Of a DNA stretch of 64,000 bases, positions 8,491 to 16,876 are shown piece after piece. This DNA is from Croceicoccus sediminis (GTDB lineage Bacteria > Pseudomonadota > Alphaproteobacteria > Sphingomonadales > Sphingomonadaceae). The position numbers were made by a program, and so were the translations under genes. The stretch spans positions 496,001 to 560,000 of the forward strand of contig NZ_SUNC01000002.1 of NCBI RefSeq assembly GCF_007570835.1, written 5' to 3'. The notes below the pieces were generated by a model, which had not been told where the DNA came from, searched no databases, and was given only the letters and a program-made list of their open reading frames with translations. Position 1 is the first letter of the stretch. Every line of letters begins with the position of its first letter.

Positions 8491-9402
8491 ATGCGCTTAG
8501 TGACTTACCGTGCGACCATCGAGACAGAGGCGCGCCTTGGCGTGCTGGTTGACGGTACGGTCGTCGATGTCGCCCGCCTCGGCGCGCGCGCCGGCGTTCC
8601 GCTGCCCTCGCGTATGCTCGACTTTATCCGCCTTGGCCCCAATGCCGTTAGCGAACTGGGATGCCTTATCGAAGAGGCCAAGGGCCGCTGGCCGGTCGAT
8701 GGCGCGCTGCCCTTGCCGTCGGTCGTCCTGCTCGCGCCGATCCCGCGTCCGGACAAGAACGTGTTCGGCATCGGGCTGAACTACATCGATCACGTCGCCG
8801 AAAGTTCAAAGGCGCTCGACACTTCGCCCGAACTGCCGAAACAGCCGGTCATCTTTTCGAAGCCGCCGACGACGGTCATCGCGCCGGGCGAACCGATCGT
8901 CCACCGCGCCGACATTACGCAGCAGCTCGACTGGGAAGTCGAACTGGGCGCGATCATCGGCACGCGGGCACAGCGCGTTTCGCGCGAAGACGCGCTGAAC
9001 TACGTCTTCGGCTATACCGTGCTGATCGACATGAGCGCGCGCGATTGCCGCCGCGCCGGGCAGTGGATCTATTCCAAGGGTCAGGACAGCTACTGCCCGA
9101 TGGGCCCGTGCATCGTTACCGCAGATGAAATCCCCGATCCGCAGACGCTGGACCTGTGGCTGACCGTCAACGGCGTTGAAAAGCAGCGTAACAACACGAG
9201 CCACATGCTGTTCAAGGTGGACGAACTCGTCTCCGACATCAGCCAGGGCATCACGCTCGATCCGGGCGACATCATCGCAACCGGCACGCCCGAGGGCGTC
9301 GGCGCGGGGCGTGATCCGCAGGAATTCGTCTGGCCCGGCGATGTCATCGAGGCCGAAGTCGCCGGTATCGGCAAGCTGCGCCATCCGGTTGTCGCGGGCT
9401 GA
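8491..9402 (+). CDS. FAH-family hydrolase, probable maleylpyruvate/fumarylpyruvate hydrolase
   Basis: 303 residues, ATG 8491 with AAAAGGAA about 8 bases upstream. The C-terminal two-thirds is a fumarylacetoacetase-type catalytic domain: GIGLNYIDHV, the metal-binding DWEVELG, and GDIIATGTPEGVG. In gentisate clusters this enzyme cleaves the acyl-pyruvate formed by ring opening to pyruvate plus a C4 acid. Because a maleate isomerase is present across the promoter and no dedicated maleylpyruvate isomerase gene adjoins it, direct hydrolysis of maleylpyruvate to maleate is the favoured reading, but fumarylpyruvate hydrolysis cannot be excluded. A strong terminator follows. Confidence 0.87.
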   Translation: MRLVTYRATIETEARLGVLVDGTVVDVARLGARAGVPLPSRMLDFIRLGPNAVSELGCLIEEAKGRWPVDGALPLPSVVLLAPIPRPDKNVFGIGLNYIDHVAESSKALDTSPELPKQPVIFSKPPTTVIAPGEPIVHRADITQQLDWEVELGAIIGTRAQRVSREDALNYVFGYTVLIDMSARDCRRAGQWIYSKGQDSYCPMGPCIVTADEIPDPQTLDLWLTVNGVEKQRNNTSHMLFKVDELVSDISQGITLDPGDIIATGTPEGVGAGRDPQEFVWPGDVIEAEVAGIGKLRHPVVAG

Positions 9403-9426
9403 TCGCCCAACCCGGCCGATCCACAG

Positions 9427-9466
9427 AAAAGGGCAGGAAGCCGGTACGCTTCCTGCCCTTTTTCTC
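9427..9466 (+). terminator. Rho-independent terminator after the gentisate operon
   Basis: AAAAGGGCAGGAAGC (9427-9441) pairs perfectly with GCTTCCTGCCCTTTT (9448-9462), six-base loop, followed by further T residues. It also sits at the 3' end of the convergent gene on the minus strand and could serve both. Confidence 0.92.
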
Positions 9467-9485
9467 GTCCTGCTGAACGATCGCG

Positions 9486-10040
9486 TCAGTATGCCGAGCG
9501 GGACGCATCGTCGATGATGTAGCGCCAACCGCCGTCGCGCGGGTCCTTCGCCATCACTTCGACACCGCCGCCGGTCATTTCCTGCAACGCGCCATCGGGA
9601 TTGGTGAAGTTCAGACGCCAGTGATTGGTCGTCAGGGCGACGTCGCGATAGACATAGTGCTTCCGGTTGCCGAGCACGATAGTCGGCTTGATCGCCAGCA
9701 ATCCGCCAAGATCCTCGCGCACCTTGTCCCGGCCGGTCATCAGGACGCCGTTCGGATTGATGTAGGTGACGTCTTCCATGTAGAGATCGAGCAGACCTTC
9801 AAGGTCTCCGTTGTTGCAACGTTCCTGCCAGGCATCGTACAACACGTCGATATCGGTCACCGGCGGGATCGCGCCGGTCTTGGTTGCCGCCAATGCCTTG
9901 CCGGACACGCCCACGGCTACCGCACCTGCCGCTGCCATCCGCAGAAAATCGCCGCGGCTCAACGGCAGCTGGCCATCGGAATCGCTGCCGCTCTTGGGGC
10001 GGCTGGCAGAAAGAAGGGCATTGCGAATAGATGCGATCAT
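9486..10040 (-). CDS. Exported SnoaL/NTF2-like protein
   Basis: 184 residues from ATG 10040; the frame remains open to 10355 but the added part is arginine-rich and looks non-coding. Residues about 30-56 form an export signal of Tat style, SRGDFLRMAAAGAVAVG, with only one of the usual two arginines. The mature domain (about 60-180) has the SnoaL/DUF4440 pattern: an N-terminal helix (YDAWQERCNNGDLEGLLDLY), MEDVTYINPNG, TGRDKVREDL, then strands ending GGWRYIIDDASR. Such periplasmic NTF2 folds bind or transform small hydrophobic molecules; no specific reaction can be assigned. It is transcribed away from the PepSY/TonB-receptor genes. Confidence 0.75.
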   Translation of the reverse strand: MIASIRNALLSASRPKSGSDSDGQLPLSRGDFLRMAAAGAVAVGVSGKALAATKTGAIPPVTDIDVLYDAWQERCNNGDLEGLLDLYMEDVTYINPNGVLMTGRDKVREDLGGLLAIKPTIVLGNRKHYVYRDVALTTNHWRLNFTNPDGALQEMTGGGVEVMAKDPRDGGWRYIIDDASRSAY

Positions 10041-10492
10041 GGTGATTTTTCCCGGTAGAAATCTGGACAGGCGCTGACGATCGGGCCGCCGGCGGTCCGT
10101 GACAGCTTGATGCGACGGCACCGCCGCGTCCATTCCAGTTTCGGCCAAATGGCGGTTCTTTCGGCCTACCGCCGCGGTCCGGATCGGGTGCGGCCGATGC
10201 AATGCCTGCACGGGCGTGCTCGCCCGCGGCATGGCCGATCCGGTCGGATGGGCCGTGACCGTTACAGCGGCATGACGTTCCAGCCCCGTGGCCGGAATTG
10301 CAGCGTATCGGCGCGCGACGGCAATTCGTCCGGACGGAGGCTGTGTCATTCTCACATCATATTGATGTCAGCAGGATCGGTTCGGGGGTGGACGCCCCTT
10401 GCCATGCGTATCCTGCAGACCTTTTCGTTTCGGGCCGAACACCAACGGCCTTTGCCGGTGCCTTGTTCAGGGCAACCCGCTGGAGACAAGTT
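10041..10492. promoter_or_regulatory. Divergent intergenic region with ACATCA-TAT-TGATGT dyad
   Basis: A 450-base GC-rich stretch between the SnoaL-like gene (minus) and the PepSY gene (plus). No credible gene is seen. A 6-bp inverted repeat with 3-nt centre, ACATCATATTGATGT (10354-10368), lies about 125 bases before the PepSY start and could be an operator. No clear sigma-70 boxes stand out. Confidence 0.4.
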
Positions 10493-11836
10493 TTGAATGG
10501 TAGGACGACCTTCAAGACCGTAATTGCAAAGGCCCACCGCTATGTGGGCCTGTGTCTGGCGCCGTTGCTCGTCATCATTGCCGGGACCGGCAGCGTCATC
10601 GCGTTCTACGATGATCTCGAACGCTCTCTCAATACCGGTATGCGCGTCGTCGAACCGCAGGACGGCGGATGGACCATCCGCGATGCACTGCGCATTCGGG
10701 AGGAACTGGAACAGCAGGACCCGCGCGCCCACGTCTTCTCGCTGCAGTTCCCGCAACAGCCTGACGAATCGCTGTTTTCCCGTGTCATGCCGGCGGTGGA
10801 CCCTGTAACCGGGCAGCCGGCGGACATCGATTATGACGAGGTTTTCGCCAACCCCTACACCGGGGAACGGTTGGGCCAGCGGATCATCGGCGCGGCCACC
10901 TTGCGGCCCGAGGGTATTCCCTCGTTCCTCTATTACCTGCACTACGCGCTGGTTTTTCCGCTCGGCATCGGGATCGTGATATTCGGCATCCTGGCACTTG
11001 TCTGGGCCGCCGAATCCATCTTCGGCTTCTACCTGACGCTGCCCGCCAGGCCAAAGCCGAACAAGTCGGGCAAGAAGCCACGCCCGTTCCTCAAGCGCTG
11101 GTCGACCTCGTGGAAGATCGCGCCCAGCGCGCCTGCGAACCGGCGGTTGCTCGATCTGCACAGGTCGACCGGTCTGTGGCTCTGGCCGCTTCTGCTCATG
11201 TTCGCCTTGACCGGATATGTCCTGAACCAGGGCGGGCCATACGCGCGCTTTATCGGCAATTTCACCGATTACGCCCATTTCCAGGAAGAGCCGCCGGTCC
11301 CGCCGCTGGCCGAGTTGCTGCTCGATCCCCCGGTCGACTGGTACTGGGCCGCCGACCTGGGTCAGCGCTATTTCGCGGAGCAGGCCCGGATCGAGGGCTT
11401 TGAACTGGGTAAGCCCGCGGCGATCGAATATCGCCGGGACCTGGGCGTCTATTTCTTCTCCATGCATACGTCGCGCGACCTGCTCGATGCGCAAGGCAAC
11501 CCGACCGAGAGCAATTCGCCCGCGACCGCTGCGACCATCGCGATCGACGCGCGCGACGGGCGGTTCCTGGGCCTGCAGCTGCCGCGCGGACAACGCGCCG
11601 GCAATACGGTGACCAGCTGGCTGATCGCACTGCACGTGACTGCCATCGGCGGGCGGGCCTGGCAGGTCGCCGTCTCGCTGTTCGGGATGACGGTTGTGCT
11701 GATTTCGGTGACCGGCGTGCTGCTGTGGTGGCGGCGCCGACAGACGCGGCCCGCGCCGCGGCCGGCCCCGGGCCAACGGGACAAGACAGGGTTCGCAAAC
11801 AAGCCATCTACATCCGTCCAGGGGAAGGCCGGATAG
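10493..11836 (+). CDS. PepSY-associated transmembrane protein
   Basis: 447 residues if translation starts at TTG 10493, which has GGAG (10482-10485) at good spacing; the in-frame extension upstream to 10298 is not family-like. Four membrane helices are visible: about 17-40 (GLCLAPLLVIIAGTGSVIAF), about 150-180, about 228-246, and near the C terminus (about 388-415), with two large periplasmic segments between them. This is the layout of PepSY_TM proteins, inner-membrane partners of TonB-dependent receptors that are often ferric-siderophore reductases. The TonB receptor gene follows 18 bases downstream, so both are likely one operon. The reductase role is family-based. Confidence 0.82.
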   Translation: MNGRTTFKTVIAKAHRYVGLCLAPLLVIIAGTGSVIAFYDDLERSLNTGMRVVEPQDGGWTIRDALRIREELEQQDPRAHVFSLQFPQQPDESLFSRVMPAVDPVTGQPADIDYDEVFANPYTGERLGQRIIGAATLRPEGIPSFLYYLHYALVFPLGIGIVIFGILALVWAAESIFGFYLTLPARPKPNKSGKKPRPFLKRWSTSWKIAPSAPANRRLLDLHRSTGLWLWPLLLMFALTGYVLNQGGPYARFIGNFTDYAHFQEEPPVPPLAELLLDPPVDWYWAADLGQRYFAEQARIEGFELGKPAAIEYRRDLGVYFFSMHTSRDLLDAQGNPTESNSPATAATIAIDARDGRFLGLQLPRGQRAGNTVTSWLIALHVTAIGGRAWQVAVSLFGMTVVLISVTGVLLWWRRRQTRPAPRPAPGQRDKTGFANKPSTSVQGKAG

Positions 11837-11854
11837 ATTTCAGGGAGGTTAGAA

Positions 11855-14143
11855 ATGACTATGAGCACCAAGTTTGGACGAATAGCCGCGGCAAAGGCCC
11901 TGTCGGGTTCCGTAATGCTGTGCCTTGTCGGCGCCCCCGGCGTTGCCTGGGCGCAGGATCAGGAACTGCGCAACGAAAACCCGGACGAGATCATCGTTAC
12001 GGCCCAGAAGCGCGAACAGTTGCTGAGCGACGTTCCGGTACCGGTCACCGCCATCGGCGGCGGCGACCTGATTGCGCAGAACCAGACCAAGGTGGAGGAA
12101 TTCTTCGCCAGCGTCCCCGGCGTGAACCTGCAGTTCCAGAACAACCGTTCGCAGCTTGCCATCCGCGGCATCACCACCGGCCCCGTCAGCGGCAACCCGG
12201 TCGTCGGCTATACCATCGACGACGCCCCGTTCGGCGGCGCGACGAGCCAGGGCGGCTTGTTCGGCTCGGCTCCCGATCTCGACCCGTCGGAACTGGCGCG
12301 GGTCGAAGTCCTGCGCGGCCCGCAAGGCACGCTTTACGGCGCGGCCAGCATGGGCGGCCTGGTCAAGTACGTTCTCGTCAAGCCGGACCTCGGTGCCTTT
12401 GGCGGTTCGGTCGCGGGCGGTTTGTCCTGGACCAAGCGGAGCAGCGAAGTCGGCTACAACCTGCGCGGCGCGGTCAACGTGCCGGTCAGCGATACGCTGG
12501 CCGTCCGTGCCAGCGGCTACACGCGCAAGGAAGCAGGGTATATCGACAACGTCCGCACGGGCGAAAGCGACGTCAATTCCTCGCGTGTTTCAGGCGGAAG
12601 GCTTGCCGCGCTGTGGGAACCCACGGACGGAATTTCGCTCGACCTCAATGCGCTTTACCAAGTGCGCAACATCTACGGCTCATCCAACGTCGATAGCACG
12701 ACCGGGTCCTTCTATCAGCAGACGGACATGCCCGGAACCGGCCGCAGCCGTTCGGAAACGCAGATGTACACGGCGACCTTCAATGCCGATCTTGGCGGTG
12801 TCGACCTGACGTCGATCACGTCCTATTCGCGCGCGCAGAGCTACGACAACTTGGACTTTACCGCGTCCCCGCTGGTCGAATTCGCGCCGATCTTCCCCAC
12901 TCTTTTCCCGGATCAGCCCGGCCTTGGCGACTTGTTCTACCAGGAATACAACGTCGACAAGTGGACGCACGAAACCCGTCTTGCCGGAAGCTTCGGTGAC
13001 AGCGTCGACTGGATCGTGGGCGGCTTCTACACCAAGGAAAACGGCGATTACTCGCTGGACAATTCCGCCATCGATCCGGTGACCGGGGACACGGTGGGCG
13101 TTCCCATCGACGATGGGAACGGCCCGCAGCTCGGCACGATCATCGTCTGGCGCGACAAGATCAAGTTTGAGGAATACGCAGCCTTCGCCAACGTCGACCT
13201 GATCCTTTCGGAACGGTTCGATATCCAGGTCGGCGGCCGTTACAGCCACAACGACCAGAGCATGGACCACAACGACTGGTTCCAGTACGATCCGTACCCG
13301 GCACCGGCGTTCCCCTCGACCAACCAGCCCAAGGCCAGCGGAAGCGCGTTCACGTACCAGGTCTCGCCCCGCTTCAAGCCGACGCCCGACCACATGGTCT
13401 ATGCGCGCGTGGCATCCGGTTACCGCCCCGGCGGTCCGAACGCGATCTGCGGTCCGCTGGCCCTGCCGTTTGACGTTCCTTGCGAGTTCAAGCCGGACAA
13501 GACGGTCAATTACGAACTGGGCGCCAAGGGCGATCTTGCCGACGGCGCGCTGTCCTATGACGTGTCGCTGTTCCACATCGACTGGACGGACATTCAGATC
13601 GTCCAGGTGCTGGACGTGTTCGTCTACAACGGTAACGCGGGCAAGGCGCGCAGCCGCGGTGTGGAGCTGGGGCTGACCGCAAGGCCGATGGACGGGCTGA
13701 CGATTTCGGGCTGGTATGCCTATGTCGATGCGACGCTGCGTGAAGCGGTCGAGGATGCAAACTTCTTCGCCCGCGAAGACGACAGGCTGCCGTTCTCGAG
13801 CGAGCATTCGGCCCGTCTGTCGATCGATTACGAATTCTTCCCGAGTTCGTCCATCGAGGCGCGCATCGGCGGATCGGCGACTTATGTCGGCGACCGCAAG
13901 GGCGAATTCGTACCATTCGAGGGCGTCTACGACCTGCGTCAGAACTATCCGTCCTACACCCAGTTCGATCTCTATGCCTCGGCCACGATGGGCCAGTTCA
14001 CGCTCAGCGGGTTCGTCCAGAACGTGACGAACAAGCATGGCGTGATCGGCGGTGGGTTCTGGAACCAGACCACATACAACGCCAACTGGTTCAACTATGC
14101 CCGGCCGCGCACCATCGGCTTCAATGCGGAAATGAAGTTCTGA
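11855..14143 (+). CDS. TonB-dependent outer-membrane receptor 1
   Basis: 762 residues with GGGAGGTT upstream of ATG 11855. A signal peptide (1-33, ending AWAQD) is followed by a TonB-box-like DEIIVTAQKRE, the plug domain (about 50-160, RVEVLRGPQGTLYGAASMGG) and a 22-strand barrel, ending with the C-terminal aromatic signature (FNAEMKF). Such receptors import large or scarce ligands across the outer membrane using TonB energy. Pairing with PepSY_TM suggests a metal chelate; the ligand cannot be read from sequence. Confidence 0.92.
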   Translation: MTMSTKFGRIAAAKALSGSVMLCLVGAPGVAWAQDQELRNENPDEIIVTAQKREQLLSDVPVPVTAIGGGDLIAQNQTKVEEFFASVPGVNLQFQNNRSQLAIRGITTGPVSGNPVVGYTIDDAPFGGATSQGGLFGSAPDLDPSELARVEVLRGPQGTLYGAASMGGLVKYVLVKPDLGAFGGSVAGGLSWTKRSSEVGYNLRGAVNVPVSDTLAVRASGYTRKEAGYIDNVRTGESDVNSSRVSGGRLAALWEPTDGISLDLNALYQVRNIYGSSNVDSTTGSFYQQTDMPGTGRSRSETQMYTATFNADLGGVDLTSITSYSRAQSYDNLDFTASPLVEFAPIFPTLFPDQPGLGDLFYQEYNVDKWTHETRLAGSFGDSVDWIVGGFYTKENGDYSLDNSAIDPVTGDTVGVPIDDGNGPQLGTIIVWRDKIKFEEYAAFANVDLILSERFDIQVGGRYSHNDQSMDHNDWFQYDPYPAPAFPSTNQPKASGSAFTYQVSPRFKPTPDHMVYARVASGYRPGGPNAICGPLALPFDVPCEFKPDKTVNYELGAKGDLADGALSYDVSLFHIDWTDIQIVQVLDVFVYNGNAGKARSRGVELGLTARPMDGLTISGWYAYVDATLREAVEDANFFAREDDRLPFSSEHSARLSIDYEFFPSSSIEARIGGSATYVGDRKGEFVPFEGVYDLRQNYPSYTQFDLYASATMGQFTLSGFVQNVTNKHGVIGGGFWNQTTYNANWFNYARPRTIGFNAEMKF

Positions 14144-14180
14144 ACATTCGTCCCGGACTGAATTGACCGGGCGGAAAAAG

Positions 14181-14217
14181 AAAGGCCGCGGCGAAGCTGG
14201 TTCGCCGCGGCCTTTTC
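14181..14217 (+). terminator. Rho-independent terminator after TonB receptor 1
   Basis: AAAGGCCGCGGCGAA (14181-14195) pairs with TTCGCCGCGGCCTTT (14201-14215), five-base loop, then TT. It sits 38 bases after the receptor stop and 30 before the stop of the converging anchor gene, so it may act in both directions. Confidence 0.9.
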
Positions 14218-14246
14218 GTTTGGGGCCGGTGTAGTGGGGCGATGCC

Positions 14247-14858
14247 TCAGGGCTTGGGCGTAAGCTCGCGGTCCTGTTCCGAGCGGCCGTCGAGCACTTG
14301 CGACCCGCTGATCTTGCCCGATGCGTCGAGTGTCAGGGTGACCGGCGTAAGCCCGCGGTTCTGCCAATGCCAGCCGTGGATACCCGAAAACGCCGCGACA
14401 TAGCGCCCGGCCTGGTGGTCCGTTTCGGTAATGGCATAGCTTTCGGTAAGCGCTTCCCCACCGTCGAACGGGTGCGCGTGCATGTCCATGTTCAACGGTC
14501 CGTCGGCGCTCCACGCGAAAGTGATGGGCGCGTCTTTCTCGAGTTTGTATTTCAGTTCGATCTCGCCATAGGGCTGGATTTCGTAGGTCCAGTGATCGGA
14601 AACGCCCGGCTCCGGATCGGCGATGGTTTCAAGAGGGGTCAGAACGCCTTGCCGCTTTGCCCCGCGTGCAAGATTTTCCGCCGCGGAAGGATTGGCCATC
14701 TGCGTCAGCCCGCTTTGTTCGCCAAGGCCCGTGGGGTCGATGCCGGTTTCTGCCGGAAGCACGAATATGACGGCAATGGCCGCCACCACGACCGCGCCGC
14801 CGCCGATCAGCAGGGCCTTCTTGCGCCCCGACGCACCCGGATTTGCTTGGTTGCTCAT
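14247..14858 (-). CDS. Transmembrane anchor protein of HupE-type loci
   Basis: 203 residues from ATG 14858 (GGGAG upstream). One N-terminal membrane helix (about 14-33) is followed by VLPAETGIDPTGLGEQSGL, a segment I associate with proteins annotated as transmembrane anchor proteins encoded beside HupE/UreJ-like transporters. The periplasmic part has several His and Met residues (NMDMHAHPFDG, HGWHW) that could bind metal. The start overlaps the end of the HupE-like gene by ATGA, indicating coupling. Function beyond association with the transporter is unknown. Confidence 0.75.
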   Translation of the reverse strand: MSNQANPGASGRKKALLIGGGAVVVAAIAVIFVLPAETGIDPTGLGEQSGLTQMANPSAAENLARGAKRQGVLTPLETIADPEPGVSDHWTYEIQPYGEIELKYKLEKDAPITFAWSADGPLNMDMHAHPFDGGEALTESYAITETDHQAGRYVAAFSGIHGWHWQNRGLTPVTLTLDASGKISGSQVLDGRSEQDRELTPKP

Positions 14859-15544
14859 GTCGAATACTCCCAGATTTGATGGAAAAAGATAATCAGGCCG
14901 CAGCCGATCAGGACGCGGTTCACCGCGATCGCCTGAACGGCAAAACCGGGCCGCAGACGCCAGAGGTTGAGCAGGTTCACGACGAAGAACAGGACGATGA
15001 TCTGTCCCAGTTCGACCCCGACGTTGAAGCTGATCAGGTTGGTCACCAGCCCGTCGGGCGAAATCTTGAGGTCCAGCAGTTTGGTCGCCAGCCCGAGACC
15101 ATGGCACAGGCCGAACGCGAGCACGGCAATGCGCTTGTCGAGGTTCCATCCCGCGCGGCTCAGCAGGCCAAGGTTCTCCGCCCCCTTGTAAACGATGGAT
15201 AGCCCGATGATCGCATCGACGATGTGGCTGTTCGCGCCTGTGTGGAACAGCACGCCGAGCATGAGCGTCAGCGAATGCCCGATGGTGAACATCGAGACGT
15301 AAAGGACGACGTCCCGGAACCGGTGCAGGAACATCACGACGCCGATCAGGAACAGGATGTGGTCGTAGCCGGTCACCATGTGCTTGGCGCCAAGGTACAG
15401 GAACGGGATTATCGCAGGTCCTTGCGTCGCGGCGACGAAGGCGCGATCGCCTTGCGCCACATCGTGGGCGAGCGCGAATTGCGGGGCGGCCATCATGGCG
15501 GCCGCCAGCAGGATGATACAGGTGCGAAGAAGGGCCGGCTTCAT
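14855..15544 (-). CDS. HupE/UreJ-like membrane transporter
   Basis: 229 residues. The signal peptide (1-26, ending ALAHD) leaves His27 near the mature N terminus, as in HupE/UreJ proteins. About six membrane helices follow, with HMVTGYDHILFLIGV and HSLTLMLGV as the family's His/Asp-containing helices, plus GLCHGLGLA. HupE/UreJ members are nickel or cobalt secondary permeases; this diverged branch (HupE_UreJ_2) often occurs with metal-related genes, but its ion is not established. ATGA overlaps on both sides couple it to the cytochrome-like gene upstream and the anchor gene downstream. Confidence 0.82.
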   Translation of the reverse strand: MKPALLRTCIILLAAAMMAAPQFALAHDVAQGDRAFVAATQGPAIIPFLYLGAKHMVTGYDHILFLIGVVMFLHRFRDVVLYVSMFTIGHSLTLMLGVLFHTGANSHIVDAIIGLSIVYKGAENLGLLSRAGWNLDKRIAVLAFGLCHGLGLATKLLDLKISPDGLVTNLISFNVGVELGQIIVLFFVVNLLNLWRLRPGFAVQAIAVNRVLIGCGLIIFFHQIWEYST

Positions 15545-16059
15545 TCGGCCGGCTGCACCGCGCGCCAGCTTGGGGCCATGCCTGCGGGGTTGGTCATGTA
15601 GGTTTCGTGACAGGCGCTGCACACGTTGTAGAGCGTGCCGCCGACGTCCAGCACCTTTTCGGGATCCTGCGCCGCTGCTGCCTCTTCGGCCTGCTGCGAA
15701 ACCGCGACCAGGCCTTGCGCATAGGCGGTCCAGTCGGCGCCGCGACCTTCGGCATATTCGGGCTTTTGCATGTCTTCGCCCAACTGGCCCAGCTTTCGCG
15801 CGGCGGCGGCGACGGTTTCCCATTCGGCGTCGCTTTGCGGCATGATCTCGCGCGATCCGTTTTCGTCGCTGATGTATTGCACGGCCTGCCAGTATGTGTC
15901 GGCATTGGGCTGCACCGCTTCGATCATCAGCATCTTAGCGATGTTGTCCTCGCTCCCGGCTGCCTTGCCATCGTCGTGTGACGAGCATCCGGCAACGAAA
16001 AGGGCAGCCATCAGGCCGACGGATCCCAACGATATTCCGGGCAATGATATTCTGGTCAC
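15541..16059 (-). CDS. Lipoprotein cytochrome with C-terminal CxxCH haem site
   Basis: 172 residues from GTG 16059, chosen because GAGAGGA lies 8-13 bases upstream; an in-frame ATG at 16101 lacks such a site. The lipobox ends at Cys25 (FVAGC). The protein is helical and has its single haem motif near the end, Cys147-x2-Cys150-His151 (NVCSACHETY), which is the arrangement of class II cytochromes (c' type), in line with a four-helix bundle. It would be a periplasm-facing, lipid-anchored electron carrier. It heads a three-gene operon with the HupE-like and anchor proteins. Confidence 0.8.
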   Translation of the reverse strand: MTRISLPGISLGSVGLMAALFVAGCSSHDDGKAAGSEDNIAKMLMIEAVQPNADTYWQAVQYISDENGSREIMPQSDAEWETVAAAARKLGQLGEDMQKPEYAEGRGADWTAYAQGLVAVSQQAEEAAAAQDPEKVLDVGGTLYNVCSACHETYMTNPAGMAPSWRAVQPAE

Positions 16060-16334
16060 GGATCGGGTCCTCTCGATGATGCACGTCCAATGTGCCGCCA
16101 TCGTGCTGGTCTATCCGGGTGCCTGAAAGAAAATTGCGGTGACCGAGAGGTTACAGGGCCGTTACACTTGGCGCGAAAGCCCCGGCAAAGCGTGGGTCGG
16201 CCGCCTGCGGGAACGCGTTCGCAAGTCAGGAAAACGAGGGCTGTACCGGTATCGTAACGTGCCGCCGCTTGGCTAAGCGCGCCGCCCCCCTCAGCATGGG
16301 CCCCACGAAAGCCCAGTGAGAGGGGAGACACTCA

Positions 16335-16823
16335 ATGTCGCTAACCGCCTTCAGCGATTGGTTGTACGAAACGCCATTTTCTACCGTGCTGCGCGAGACG
16401 ACTTGGGCGATTCCCAATTTGCAGACGATCCACATCCTCGCGATCTGCGTGATCGTCGGATCGGCTCTCGCGACAGAGCTGCGCATGGCCGGTCTCTTCG
16501 CGACCGACCGGGCCCTGCCCAATGTGCTCAACCGCTACCTTCCGTGGATGAAGTGGGCGCTCGTGGTGCTTCTGGCCACCGGACTTCTGCTCGTGATCGC
16601 AGAGCCGGGCAGGACGCTCAACAACACGCTTTTCTGGATCAAGATGGCGCTGGTTGCCGGGGCCAGCCTGGTGACCCTGCGTGCCCGCCGCACACTGGTG
16701 GTGGACCACGCGGACGGACCCGACACGGTAGCCAGGCCCGAAGCGTCGCGCGGCCTTTCCTGGCTGATGCTGTTGGTTTGGGTCGCGATCATCTTCTGCG
16801 GACGCTTCATTGCATACGTCTGA
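16335..16823 (+). CDS. Four-helix membrane protein (DUF6644-like), copy 1
   Basis: 162 residues, AGGGGAG 8 bases before ATG 16335. Four hydrophobic helices: about 30-52, 70-90, 95-113 and 138-160. A conserved histidine in the first helix (QTIHILAICVIVGSAL), a Trp-Met-Lys-Trp entry to the second, and an arginine near the end of the last (GRFIAYV) recur in the paralogue at 16877-17380. I associate this layout with DUF6644 membrane proteins of unknown function. The paired histidines might hold haem or metal. It is divergent from the cytochrome/HupE operon across a 275-base promoter region. Confidence 0.7.
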   Translation: MSLTAFSDWLYETPFSTVLRETTWAIPNLQTIHILAICVIVGSALATELRMAGLFATDRALPNVLNRYLPWMKWALVVLLATGLLLVIAEPGRTLNNTLFWIKMALVAGASLVTLRARRTLVVDHADGPDTVARPEASRGLSWLMLLVWVAIIFCGRFIAYV

Positions 16824-16876
16824 TGACAGCAGCGCACGGCAAGCGCCGTCACCATTGAGACCAGAGGGGAAAGCCC

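Noticed and set aside
12680-14038. 452-codon minus-strand frame over TonB receptor 1
   Set aside because: Shadow of a receptor gene with clear signal peptide, plug and barrel; no domain in the antisense product.
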